The notes under the pieces were generated by a model. The model ran no database searches. It was not told where the DNA came from and worked only from the letters and a program-made list of their open reading frames with translations. From Clostridiaceae bacterium (lineage in GTDB: Bacteria > Bacillota > Clostridia > Peptostreptococcales > Peptostreptococcaceae): 13,039 bases of DNA. Each line of letters begins with the position of its first letter. Position 1 is the first letter of the stretch. Shown here piece after piece: positions 5,584-13,026 of the stretch. Where the stretch lies: assembly GCA_902362365.1 (NCBI GenBank), contig CABIVQ010000069.1:1-13039 (forward strand), read 5' to 3'. A program made the translations under genes and the position numbers.

Positions 5584-7122
5584 ATGGAACATTATGGAGT
5601 ATTAAGTTTAATTTCACCATTAGTGGCAATTATAATAGCAATTTTAAGTAAAAATGTAATAATATCTTTATTTGCAGGAAGTTTTTTAGGAGTATTAGTA
5701 TTAAGTAGATTTAGTCCAATAACAGCAGTAAAATCCCTTATAGGGGACTACTTCTTTGTTCAACTTACAGATAGTTATAACGCAGGTGTGTTGATACTAT
5801 TAATGTTTATAGGTGGATTTATAGCTTTAATAGAAAAATCAGGAGGAGCACAAGCATTTGCAGGGAAAGTAACAAAATTAATAAATACAAAAACTAAGGC
5901 TCAAATGAGTTCTTGGTTTGGAGGGATATTAATATTCTTCTCAGATTTAGGAACACCACTTATAGTAGGTCCAATATTTGAACCTATATTTGATAAATTA
6001 AAAATATCTAGAGAAAAATTAGCTTGGATAATAGATTCAACAGCATCACCAATAGCAGTATTAGTACCATTTATAGGATGGGGAGTATATGTAATGGGGT
6101 TTATACAAAAAGAATTTGAAGCACTTAGTATAACTCAATCAGACTTTACTGCATTTGTAAAAGCAATACCATTTCAAATTTATCCTATACTAGCAGTAAC
6201 AATGGTTCCGATAATAGCATTTTCAAAGCTTGATTTTTCAGCAATGCTAAAAGCCGAACAAAGAGTTGAAAACACTGGGAAATTATATTGGGATAGTTCT
6301 AATCCTCAAAGAAAATCAGAAAAAATTTCAGAATATGAAGCTTCAAATTCAAAGGCTTCACTTGTAATAGCACCACTTGTAGTTTTATTTATAACATTAT
6401 TTTCAATATTAATACCACTAGGTTTTCCAATGAAACCAGTTGGAGGTAGTGATTTTAGAATAGCTTTAACAACAGCATATTTATTTGCAGCTATAGTTTT
6501 AATAGGTCTTATGGTTTATTACAAAACAAAAACTTTTAATGAATCGTTTGGTATTTATATAAATGGAATGCAAAAAATGATTTATGTATCTATTACCTTA
6601 GTTCTTGCATGGTCACTTGGAGCAACTATTAAAAATTTAGGAACAGCAAATTATATAATACAATTACTTAGTGGTAATGTTCCAGTTGCATTAATACCAG
6701 CAATATTATTTATACTAGGTGCATGTGTATCTTTTGCAACAGGGAGTTCTTGGGGGACTTTTGCAATAATGATGCCACTTGCAATACCTATGGCAGTTTC
6801 TTTAGATGCATCTATATATGTATGTATAGGAGCAGTTTTATCAGGTGGATTATTTGGAGACCATTGTTCACCAATATCTGATACAACAATTTTATCATCT
6901 ACAGGAGCAGGCTGTGATCTTGTAGACCATGTAAAAACACAACTGCCTTATGCACTTTTAAATGGAGGTATAACTTTAGTAGGATTTTTAATTGCAGGTG
7001 TAATTAATAGTGAGATAAGTTTAGTTATATCGCTTGTAATTTTACTTATAAGTGTATTTTTCTTAAGTAAATCAAATAAAAATAAGCTAGAAGCAAATAA
7101 TATAGAGTCAAATAAAAATTAA
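5584..7122 (+). CDS. NhaC-family permease/antiporter, probable basic amino acid transporter
   Basis: A 512-residue, 10-12 helix membrane protein of the NhaC superfamily. Hallmarks include SDLGTPLIVGP and DSTASPIAVLVPF in the first half, and ATGSSWGTFAIMMPL and GDHCSPISDTTILSS (about residue 425 on) in the second. NhaC proteins were described as Na+/H+ antiporters, but a branch under lysine or T-box control is predicted to carry amino acids. Placement behind an Arg/Lys-type T-box and directly before argH argues for uptake or exchange of arginine or a related basic amino acid; this is inference. The frame extends to GTG 5536, but AGGGGAG at 5569-5575 lies 8 bases before ATG 5584. ArgH begins 14 bases after its stop, so they form an operon. 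Confidence 0.85.
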   Translation: MEHYGVLSLISPLVAIIIAILSKNVIISLFAGSFLGVLVLSRFSPITAVKSLIGDYFFVQLTDSYNAGVLILLMFIGGFIALIEKSGGAQAFAGKVTKLINTKTKAQMSSWFGGILIFFSDLGTPLIVGPIFEPIFDKLKISREKLAWIIDSTASPIAVLVPFIGWGVYVMGFIQKEFEALSITQSDFTAFVKAIPFQIYPILAVTMVPIIAFSKLDFSAMLKAEQRVENTGKLYWDSSNPQRKSEKISEYEASNSKASLVIAPLVVLFITLFSILIPLGFPMKPVGGSDFRIALTTAYLFAAIVLIGLMVYYKTKTFNESFGIYINGMQKMIYVSITLVLAWSLGATIKNLGTANYIIQLLSGNVPVALIPAILFILGACVSFATGSSWGTFAIMMPLAIPMAVSLDASIYVCIGAVLSGGLFGDHCSPISDTTILSSTGAGCDLVDHVKTQLPYALLNGGITLVGFLIAGVINSEISLVISLVILLISVFFLSKSNKNKLEANNIESNKN

Positions 7123-7136
7123 TGGAGGTTGAGGAT

Positions 7137-8453
7137 ATGAAATTATGGGGTGGACGTTTTAGAAAAGAAGAAAATAAATTAATGGAAGAATTCAACAAAT
7201 CATTTGAATTTGATAAGGTATTATATAAACAAGATATAGAGGGAAGTATCGCTCATGTTTATATGCAAGGAGTATGTGGTTTATTAAGTAAAGAAGAATG
7301 TGAGATAATAACTAAAGAATTAATAAAGATAAAAGAAGATATTGAAAATGGAGATTTATTATTAGAAGGAAATTACGAAGATATACATAGCTTTGTTGAA
7401 ATTAATTTAATACAAAGAATTGGAGAAGTAGGTAAAAAACTTCACACAGGTCGTAGTAGAAATGACCAAGTAGCAACAGACATGAGATTATATGCAAAAG
7501 AAAAAACACAAGAATTAGTAGAGCTAATATCAAGTTTTAGAAATACAATAAAAGAAGTTGCTAATAATAATTCAGTTATAATGCCAGGATATACTCACTT
7601 ACAAAGAGCTCAAGTAGTTACTTTTAAACATCATTTAATGGCATATTATAGTATGTTTACTAGAGATGAGAAAAGACTAATAAATGCTTTAGAAATACTT
7701 GATGAAAGTCCTTTGGGATGTGGAGCATTAGCTGGAACAACTCATAATATAGATAGAAATATAACTATGGAAAAGCTAGGGTTTAAAAGAGTTGTAGAAA
7801 ACTATATGGATGGAGTTAGTGATAGAGATTACTTAATAGAGTTAATGAGTGATTTTTCTATAATAATGATGCACCTAAGCAGACTAAGCGAAGAGTTAAT
7901 ATTATGGAGTAGTCAAGAGTTTAAATTTGTTGAAATAGATGATTTATATACTACAGGAAGTAGTATAATGCCTCAAAAGAAAAACCCAGATGGTGCAGAA
8001 TTAATAAGAGGTAAAACTGGTAGAGTATATGGTAATTTAATGGGGCTTTTAACTGTTATGAAAGGCTTACCATTAGCATATAACAAAGATATGCAAGAAG
8101 ACAAAGAAGGATTTTTTGACAGTGTAAAACAATTAAAAATGTGTATTCAAGTAATGGAAAAAATGATAGCCACACTAAAAGTAAATAAGGACCAAATGAA
8201 GTCATGTGTCAAGAGTGGATTCTTAAATGCAACAGAGGTTGCAGATTATCTAGTTAAAAAAGGGATTCCATTTAGAAATGCTCATAGTATAGTGGGTGCT
8301 ATAGTAATTTATTGTGAAGATAATAAAAAGTCAATAGAAGAGTTAAGCCTTAATGAGTTTAGTCAATTTGCAGATGTATTTGATGAAGGTATATATGACT
8401 TTATTGATTATGATAAGATTTTAGATAAGGGAATAAAAGAGTTAATAAAATAA
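7137..8453 (+). CDS. argH: Argininosuccinate lyase
   Basis: Final enzyme of arginine synthesis: it splits argininosuccinate into arginine and fumarate in the cytoplasm, as a homotetramer of the fumarase/aspartase superfamily. The 438-residue protein opens with MKLWGGRF and contains KKLHTGRSRNDQV (about 100-112), PGYTHLQRAQ with H154, and the superfamily signature GSSIMPQKKNPD (274-285) holding the catalytic serine loop. All are intact and length is normal. The loop usually reading GTTYPIDR is GTTHNIDR here, a local variant. The open frame reaches ATG 7122 (overlapping the permease stop), but GGAGG at 7124-7128 is 8 bases before ATG 7137, the family's conserved start. argG is not adjacent, so citrulline-to-argininosuccinate must be encoded elsewhere. 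Controlled by the T-box leader at 5131-5451. Confidence 0.97.
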   Translation: MKLWGGRFRKEENKLMEEFNKSFEFDKVLYKQDIEGSIAHVYMQGVCGLLSKEECEIITKELIKIKEDIENGDLLLEGNYEDIHSFVEINLIQRIGEVGKKLHTGRSRNDQVATDMRLYAKEKTQELVELISSFRNTIKEVANNNSVIMPGYTHLQRAQVVTFKHHLMAYYSMFTRDEKRLINALEILDESPLGCGALAGTTHNIDRNITMEKLGFKRVVENYMDGVSDRDYLIELMSDFSIIMMHLSRLSEELILWSSQEFKFVEIDDLYTTGSSIMPQKKNPDGAELIRGKTGRVYGNLMGLLTVMKGLPLAYNKDMQEDKEGFFDSVKQLKMCIQVMEKMIATLKVNKDQMKSCVKSGFLNATEVADYLVKKGIPFRNAHSIVGAIVIYCEDNKKSIEELSLNEFSQFADVFDEGIYDFIDYDKILDKGIKELIK

Positions 8454-8504
8454 GATTAAATATAATTTATAATATAGATATCAACTGTATTTTACAATAT
8501 TAAA

Positions 8505-8549
8505 AAAATGGTAGCTAGATATTGGATGCTCCAATAGTCTAGCTATTTT
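8505..8549. terminator. Bidirectional terminator between argH and the minus-strand gene
   Basis: Arms 8512-8526 and 8530-8545 pair over 15 bp with one bulged base and a 3-base loop (TGC). On the plus strand it ends in TTTT; on the minus strand it ends in seven Ts. It therefore serves argH and the convergent small gene. Confidence 0.8.
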
Positions 8550-8682
8550 AATTTCTTATGTATCACTCAATTGTATAACAGAGTTAAGTTTATTATATAA
8601 ACACAAATAAACAATGTCATATCAAACTCTATATATTCTTTCCTTAATGTCCTTAAATTTAATATCTAAAATAAATATATTG

Positions 8683-8937
8683 CTATGAGGCAAATCCGAA
8701 TAACACAGCAGCAATATTTACAACTAATATTATTGAACCAGTTGTATAAAATAAAGTCGATACAACTTTACTTTTATTTGGTGATTTATTTTCTAAGATC
8801 ATTGTTACCCAAAATGTAATAAATATAACTCCTCCCAATATACGTTGTAAGTTACGTAGATATATAGCAGTTGCAAAGCTTATAAGTAATATTACTAATG
8901 TAATGTATTGAAATACATTCCAAACCTTTTTTAACAC
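8683..8937 (-). CDS. Small membrane protein of unknown function
   Basis: I do not recognise a family. With the GTG start at 8937 the protein has 84 residues and three hydrophobic helices: about 8-26, 32-48 and 60-82. A short polar loop (LENKSPNKSK) separates the second and third. The frame is open to a TTG at 8958, but the ribosome binding site AAGGGAG (plus-strand CTCCCTT, 8946-8952) lies 8 bases before the GTG, so that start is chosen. It is transcribed convergently with argH and ends about 140 bases from the shared terminator. A possible promoter is at 8971-8999. It is a monocistronic unit with no informative neighbour. Confidence 0.6.
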   Translation of the reverse strand: MLKKVWNVFQYITLVILLISFATAIYLRNLQRILGGVIFITFWVTMILENKSPNKSKVVSTLFYTTGSIILVVNIAAVLFGFAS

Positions 8938-8970
8938 TAAATCATCTCCCTTCAACAAATCCCTACTTTA

Positions 8971-8999
8971 AGCATATAATATCAATGTTTAATTCTCAA
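8971..8999 (-). promoter_or_regulatory. Candidate promoter for the small minus-strand gene
   Basis: On the minus strand, TTGAGA (8999-8994) and TATGCT (8976-8971) are separated by 17 bases, about 35 bases before the start codon at 8937. The -10 is weak. Confidence 0.3.
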
Positions 9000-9303
9000 T
9001 ATTTAACAGCTTTATTCTTAAATTTTGTTATCCGAAATTTCTCATATATACTTTTCTTATCTTTCTTATGTATTCCTATTTTCTCTTGAAATAAAATGAT
9101 TTATTAATAAATTTAGTAAAAATATTTACTGAGTTTTAAAAGAATAAAATTAGTAATTAACTTATATATTTCATTGAAACTCTAATATAATATATACTTA
9201 AAGATAATAATAAAAACTATTTAGTTATACTATTTAGTAACCATTATAAAAAATATAGTAAATATATTTACAAAGCATATTTATTTGATATACACTTAAC
9301 TTG
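9000..9303. other. AT-rich intergenic region with repeats
   Basis: No gene seen. It holds AGTAAA-AATA-TTTACT (9115-9130), a 10-base direct repeat ACTATTTAGT (9216-9225 and 9229-9238), and the perfect palindrome GTAAATATATTTAC (9258-9271). All lie upstream of the GH53 remnant and could be binding sites. Confidence 0.45.
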
Positions 9304-9315
9304 GAAATCGATTTC
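9304..9315. promoter_or_regulatory. LacI/GalR-type operator upstream of the GH53 remnant
   Basis: GAAATCGATTTC is a perfect 12-bp palindrome with the AA-N-CG-N-TT core of LacI-family operators. It lies between a possible -35 (TTAACT, 9296-9301) and -10 (TATAAA, 9317-9322), where a repressor would block transcription. In Bacillus a LacI-family protein (GanR) controls galactan use, which fits the downstream galactanase. A cre site for CcpA is an alternative reading. Confidence 0.5.
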
Positions 9316-9336
9316 ATATAAATTTAGGGGGTATAG

Positions 9337-9852
<516 letters not shown>

Positions 9853-9945
9853 AAATAAATTTAAAAATTATATAGTAACAAGTTAATAAAATTTGCATAT
9901 AAATAAAACAAATAAAAAATTATTTAAAAAATTTAGAAAATGATA

Positions 9946-9974
9946 TTGACTATATTAAAAATTTAAAATTTTAT
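9946..9974 (+). promoter_or_regulatory. Candidate promoter of the trpP T-box leader
   Basis: TTGACT (9946-9951), 17-base spacer, TTTTAT (9969-9974, 4/6 match), about 20 bases before the Stem I base. Alternative -10-like hexamers (TATTAA, TAATAT) lie a few bases on. The preceding 90 bases are almost pure A/T. Confidence 0.45.
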
Positions 9975-9992
9975 TAATATAAATTAATAAAA

Positions 9993-10268
9993 AATTCCTA
10001 AGAAAAGGGATAGTAACTAAGTTTAGGTTCAACATAGAGAGTTGAGGATGGTGGAATCTCAACAAGAAGAAATTTAGTGAATGGGCCTTTGAGGAGTAAA
10101 TTGAAATCATTTTATATGAGAGTAGACTTTACCGTCAGTCGCACGTTATAGCGAATAGGGTATGATAGTACCTGAGAATGAGTGATGTATAGTAGTTTAT
10201 TTACTTTACATAAATTAGGTGGCAACGCGGATAATCTCCGTCCTATTAATTTAGGGCGGAGTTTTTTT
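9993..10268 (+). ncRNA. Tryptophan T-box riboswitch (specifier UGG)
   Basis: A complete T-box leader. Stem I base: TCCT (9996-9999) with AGGA (10092-10095). Lower helix AAAGG/CCTTT, then a specifier loop with AGTA on one side and GAA-TGG-G (10079-10085) on the other, closed above by the 9-bp helix ACTAAGTTT/AAATTTAGT. The apical segment contains AGAGAGTTGAGGATGGTGGA. T-box sequence AGGTGGCAACGCGG at 10217-10230; UGGC there would pair with a tRNA whose discriminator base is G, as in bacterial tRNA-Trp. Terminator: 10-bp stem 10236-10245 with 10252-10261, then seven Ts. The long region 10100-10210 has the usual Stem II elements (CCGTCAGTCGCACGTTATAG). UGG fits the trpP gene downstream: uncharged tRNA-Trp would switch the transporter on. 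Confidence 0.93.
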
Positions 10269-10362
10269 ATTGCAGGAAATTTTAATTTCCATCCTATAAA
10301 CTTTAGCGACTGTGTCGGCGATATGAGCAAAGTGAATTTTTTATTGCATAAAATTTTAATTT
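10263..10362 (+). repeat. Direct repeat flanking a second hairpin after the Trp T-box
   Basis: TTTTTTATTGCA plus 14 bases (10263-10288) recurs at 10337-10362 with two differences, 74 bases apart. The first copy is the T tract of the T-box terminator; the second is the T tract after the hairpin at 10300-10333. Confidence 0.65.
10300..10342 (+). terminator. Terminator-like nested hairpin downstream of the Trp T-box
   Basis: ACTTT (10300-10304) pairs with AAAGT (10329-10333); inside it CGAC-TGT-GTCG (10307-10317) forms a small hairpin. Six Ts follow at 10337-10342. It would be a second stop point after the T-box terminator, weaker by pairing. Confidence 0.4.
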
Positions 10363-10377
10363 AAGGTGGTGATAAGT

Positions 10378-10468
10378 ATGATGTGAAGAGATAGCTCAAA
10401 GGAAAATGATATAGAACATTGGTTAAAAGAAAATATAAATTATTTAAATATTCTAGGAGGAATAAATT
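10378..10468 (+). other. Short frame with strong ribosome site, stopped by UGA at codon 3
   Basis: AAGGTGG (10363-10369) lies 8 bases before ATG ATG TGA (10378-10386). After the UGA the same frame stays open, through SSKENDIEHWLKENINY, until a stop at 10570, overlapping trpP in another frame. It may be a two-codon leader, a broken gene or chance. No family is recognised. Confidence 0.35.
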
Positions 10469-11035
10469 ATGAGAACAAATACAAAAAAATTAACTTTAAA
10501 TGCATTACTTTTAGCAATAGGACTACTACTTCATCAACTTACACCAGCAATGGGACTTCCAATGCAGCCTGATATGTCATTAATAATGTTATTTACAATA
10601 ATGATTATAAATAAAGGTGATTATAAAACTTCACTAGTATGTGGTATAGTAACAGGAATATTTACTGCATTAACTACAAAATTCCCAGGAGGTCAACTTC
10701 CAAACATAATAGATAAAATTATTACTGTAAACGTAGTATATATTTTAATGTTTATAAGCTATAGATTACCATTCTTGAAAAAAATAAAAGAAAAAACACA
10801 AGATCTTATAGTATCTATAATAATTTTACCAATAGGTACATTAATAAGTGGAATGGCATTTTTGTTATCAGCTAAATTAATAGTAGGTCTTCCAGGTTCA
10901 TTTGAAGCATTATTTTTAGTAGCAGTAGCACCAGCAATAATAATAAATTTAGTATTTGGTATTTTCTTCTTTAAAGTAATAAGCATGTCTGTAAATAGAC
11001 TTGGATATAAGAACTTAAAGAGTTTAAATAAGTAG
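10469..11035 (+). CDS. trpP: Tryptophan transporter TrpP
   Basis: A 188-residue membrane protein of the TrpP (YhaG) family, small tryptophan uptake proteins of Firmicutes that resemble the S components of ECF transporters. It has about five or six hydrophobic helices. Family-typical stretches include LNALLLAIGLLLHQLTPAMG near the N-terminus, PDMSLIMLFTIM, GIVTGIFTALTT and FPGGQLPNIIDKIIT. In Bacillus, trpP is regulated by TRAP; here it follows a T-box with a Trp specifier, which independently supports the substrate. AGGAGG at 10455-10460 is 8 bases before the ATG. It is the only intact gene of its unit; a gcvT remnant follows its stop and the next terminator is at 11401. Confidence 0.92.
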   Translation: MRTNTKKLTLNALLLAIGLLLHQLTPAMGLPMQPDMSLIMLFTIMIINKGDYKTSLVCGIVTGIFTALTTKFPGGQLPNIIDKIITVNVVYILMFISYRLPFLKKIKEKTQDLIVSIIILPIGTLISGMAFLLSAKLIVGLPGSFEALFLVAVAPAIIINLVFGIFFFKVISMSVNRLGYKNLKSLNK

Positions 11036-11045
11036 AATAAAAATA

Positions 11046-11340
11046 AACTTGCTAGTAGGAAATGGTAAAAACAAAATCAAAGATAATATATATTTACAAG
11101 TTCTAAAATAAGCAAATTAGCAATTCAAGGACCTAAGGCAGAAAAAATACTTCAAGAACTTACTGATATAGATTTAAATACAGTTAAATTCTTTTATATG
11201 AGTTTAAAGGTAAAAGTGTGTAATAAAAATTGTTTGATTTCAAGAACAGTTTATACTGGAGAAGATGGATTTGAAATTTATTGTAATAATGAAGATGTTA
11301 AAGAAATATGTTAAGTAATACTTGAAAAAGGAAATCTATA
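11046..11340 (+). pseudogene. gcvT: Remnant of gcvT (glycine cleavage aminomethyltransferase)
   Basis: Internal GcvT sequence is recognisable in broken frames. In one frame (from about 11049) LLVGNGKNKIKDNI matches the family stretch LLVVNAGNT..DWI. A frame change near 11095 then gives SKISKLAIQGPKAEKIL, FFYMSLKVKV and ISRTVYTGEDGFEIYC (11099-11311), matching the QLALQGPKAE and SRTGYTGEDGFE signatures. TAA at 11312-11314 ends it, and VILEKGNL may continue the same frame after the stop. The N-terminal third and the C-terminal domain are missing and there is no start codon. It is a dead fragment, about 75-90 residues of a normal 360. No other glycine-cleavage gene lies in the window. Confidence 0.8.
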
Positions 11341-11400
11341 GTAAAAAGAGTAGATGACGCAAGAGCTGTTAAAAATCCCATATTAACTTGGAAATAAAGT

Positions 11401-11435
11401 AAAAACACCAAATAAGTAATTTATCTGGTGTTTTT
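11401..11435. terminator. Bidirectional terminator between trpP/gcvT remnant and the GntP gene
   Basis: Ten-base-pair perfect stem AAAAACACCA/TGGTGTTTTT (11401-11410 and 11426-11435) with inner pairing ATAA/TTAT. A runs and T runs on both sides suit termination in both directions, serving the plus-strand trpP unit and the minus-strand permease. Confidence 0.8.
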
Positions 11436-11439
11436 CTTT

Positions 11440-11486
11440 AAATAAGTAGTATATTATGTTAAATAAACATAGTGTACTACTTATTT
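11440..11486. repeat. Long imperfect hairpin downstream of the GntP gene
   Basis: Twelve-base-pair perfect outer arms (11440-11451 and 11475-11486), a 3x3 internal mismatch, then TATGTT/AACATA (11455-11460 and 11466-11471) around a 5-base loop. It has no T tract. It lies in the 3' UTR of the minus-strand gene and may stabilise the transcript or assist the neighbouring terminator. Confidence 0.55.
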
Positions 11487-11501
11487 AATATTGATTGATT
11501 T

Positions 11502-12755
11502 TTATAAAACAAAAGCTAATTGGATTACAGTAGATACAATTACTATAACAACGCCTATAAGTATCTCATAATGAATCAACTTAAAACGTTCAGTTAAATC
11601 CATTGAAACACTTCTAGAACTTGCATGGAATAAGGCTCCATGAGGTAAATGTTCAAATACACATGCACCTGCATTAACCATAGCAGCTCCTGAAACTTTA
11701 GATAAACCAGAACCTAAGATTGCTTCTGAAAATGTAGATGATGCAATAGTTGCTCCACCAGTAGTAGAAGCAGTAGCAAGTGACATTACCATACCAGAAA
11801 TAGGTGCTAATAAAAATTGAGGTATATTCATAACTTCTAATAACTCTATAGTACTATGTTGTAAATTAGACATTTGAATAATTCCAACTAAAGTGCCTGT
11901 TCCAAGTAATAATATACACACGCCTTGCATTTTTGCCACTCCAAAAGCTAAATACTCCTTAGTATTTTCTAAGTTTCTTGTAGCAATAATACTTACAATA
12001 GCGCCTATAGGTAAAGCAACAAGTGGATCTACTACAATATCAGAAATATTACCCAAGAATAATAAACAAATAGAAACTATAGGTCCTATTAAAGAAGCAA
12101 ACAAACTTGGTAAATTTTCATTTTCTTCTACATTTATTTCCATATCAATTTTACTACCCTTATTGATTAATGTTCTTGCTAAGATAGTAGTTACTATAAC
12201 TCCACATATTGCAGGAATTATATTTGCAAGCATAACACTTGATAATTCTACATTGAAATTACTTGCAGCTGCTAAAGTATTTGGATTTGGAGAAATAATA
12301 TTTCCTGCTTTTCCTCCGCCTAATGCAGCTAAAAGTATTGCTAACTTTGAGTATCCTAATTTATGACCTATAGACATCCCAATAGGCCCAACTGTAAGTA
12401 CAACAACATCCAAATCTACTCCTACACCAGCAAGTACCATAGATGATAATACAATACCTAATATAGCCTTTTTCATACCAAGGATTTTTATAATTTCTTC
12501 AGAAATTCTTTCAACGGCACCCGTTTTTATTAATGTTGCAGCTAAAAAACCTGATGTCATTACTCTAAGAATAGCAGGAGCCATATTTTGAGCACCACTA
12601 GCCATATACTCAACAGTATCAACTAAACTTGCACCACCTACTAATCCTCCAACTAATGCACCGAAAACTAAACAATAAAATGGTTCAAACTTTTTTATAA
12701 TGAGTATAATTGATACTATTAAACCAATAATTGCCCCAAAAGTTGTTATTATCAT
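11502..12755 (-). CDS. GntP-family permease
   Basis: A 417-residue integral membrane protein with about 12 hydrophobic helices. It fits the GntP (gluconate/organic acid:H+ symporter) superfamily, seen in GVGVDLDVVVLTVGPIG, GGGKAGNIISPNPNT and the C-terminal VFEHLPHGALFHASS. Relatives carry gluconate, glycerate, D-serine or related hydroxy acids, so the substrate cannot be fixed. A polar cytoplasmic loop (SKIDMEINVEENENLPS) lies in the middle. The ribosome site is AGGAGA (plus-strand TCTCCT, 12764-12769), 8 bases before the ATG. It is transcribed alone, from a promoter at 12799-12827 next to a 28-bp palindrome that suggests a dedicated repressor. No catabolic enzyme neighbours it to hint at the substrate. 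Confidence 0.82.
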   Translation of the reverse strand: MIITTFGAIIGLIVSIILIIKKFEPFYCLVFGALVGGLVGGASLVDTVEYMASGAQNMAPAILRVMTSGFLAATLIKTGAVERISEEIIKILGMKKAILGIVLSSMVLAGVGVDLDVVVLTVGPIGMSIGHKLGYSKLAILLAALGGGKAGNIISPNPNTLAAASNFNVELSSVMLANIIPAICGVIVTTILARTLINKGSKIDMEINVEENENLPSLFASLIGPIVSICLLFLGNISDIVVDPLVALPIGAIVSIIATRNLENTKEYLAFGVAKMQGVCILLLGTGTLVGIIQMSNLQHSTIELLEVMNIPQFLLAPISGMVMSLATASTTGGATIASSTFSEAILGSGLSKVSGAAMVNAGACVFEHLPHGALFHASSRSVSMDLTERFKLIHYEILIGVVIVIVSTVIQLAFVL

Positions 12756-12798
12756 ATTGTCAATCTCCTTTAATTATTAAATTACTAACTATATCTTT

Positions 12799-12827
12799 AT
12801 AGTACAAAAAAAGTTCAATGGTGTCAA
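12799..12827 (-). promoter_or_regulatory. Promoter of the GntP-family permease gene
   Basis: On the minus strand, TTGACA (12827-12822), 17-base spacer, TACTAT (12804-12799). The perfect -35 overlaps the edge of the palindrome at 12827-12854. Confidence 0.55.
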
Positions 12828-12854
12828 ATGTAATTTAATTAATTAAATTACATT
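12827..12854. promoter_or_regulatory. 28-bp perfect palindrome, probable operator
   Basis: AATGTAATTTAATT (12827-12840) is followed directly by its exact complement (12841-12854). With no loop it is a dyad for a dimeric or tetrameric regulator rather than an RNA hairpin. It abuts the -35 of the permease gene; an activator or a repressor could use it. TGTAA/TTACA ends are visible; no named regulator is assigned. Confidence 0.65.
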
Positions 12855-12913
12855 AAATAAAACTGTATAATATAAATTTGTTAAATTAAAAGAAATCGCT
12901 TTATAATATTAAA

Positions 12914-13026
12914 AAAGAGAGCCTAATAGATTCTAGTGTTGCATTAATGTAAAATTTAATACTTTACAAAATAACCCTCATGATTTTAGAGCTAACGCTC
13001 AATTATTATGAGGGTTGAAATTTTTT
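12914..13026 (+). ncRNA. Candidate small RNA
   Basis: TTGTTA (12878-12883) and TATAAT (12902-12907), 18 bases apart, predict a start near 12914. The transcript would run about 110 bases to a terminator at 12973-13026. No reading frame of useful length lies between. GTAAA/TTTAC (12949-12967) could form another short stem. No known RNA family is recognised. The terminator could instead belong to a minus-strand gene beyond the window. Confidence 0.35.
12973..13026. terminator. Terminator at the right edge
   Basis: AACCCTCAT (12973-12981) pairs with ATGAGGGTT (13008-13016); inside, GAGC-TAAC-GCTC adds a second helix. T run 13021-13026 on the plus strand; the minus side has a weaker T-rich end. 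The large loop lowers confidence in its strength. Confidence 0.6.

Noticed and set aside
10182..10364. 60-codon plus-strand frame and 72-codon minus-strand frame (10112-10330)
   Set aside because: Both overlap the Trp T-box antiterminator and terminator, whose RNA structure explains the sequence.
11087..11314. Separate small gene downstream of trpP
   Set aside because: No start codon; the translated text is internal GcvT sequence with frame breaks.
11893..12366. 157-codon plus-strand frame
   Set aside because: It lies antisense inside the GntP permease gene, which has clear family motifs and a good ribosome site; the plus-strand frame has neither.
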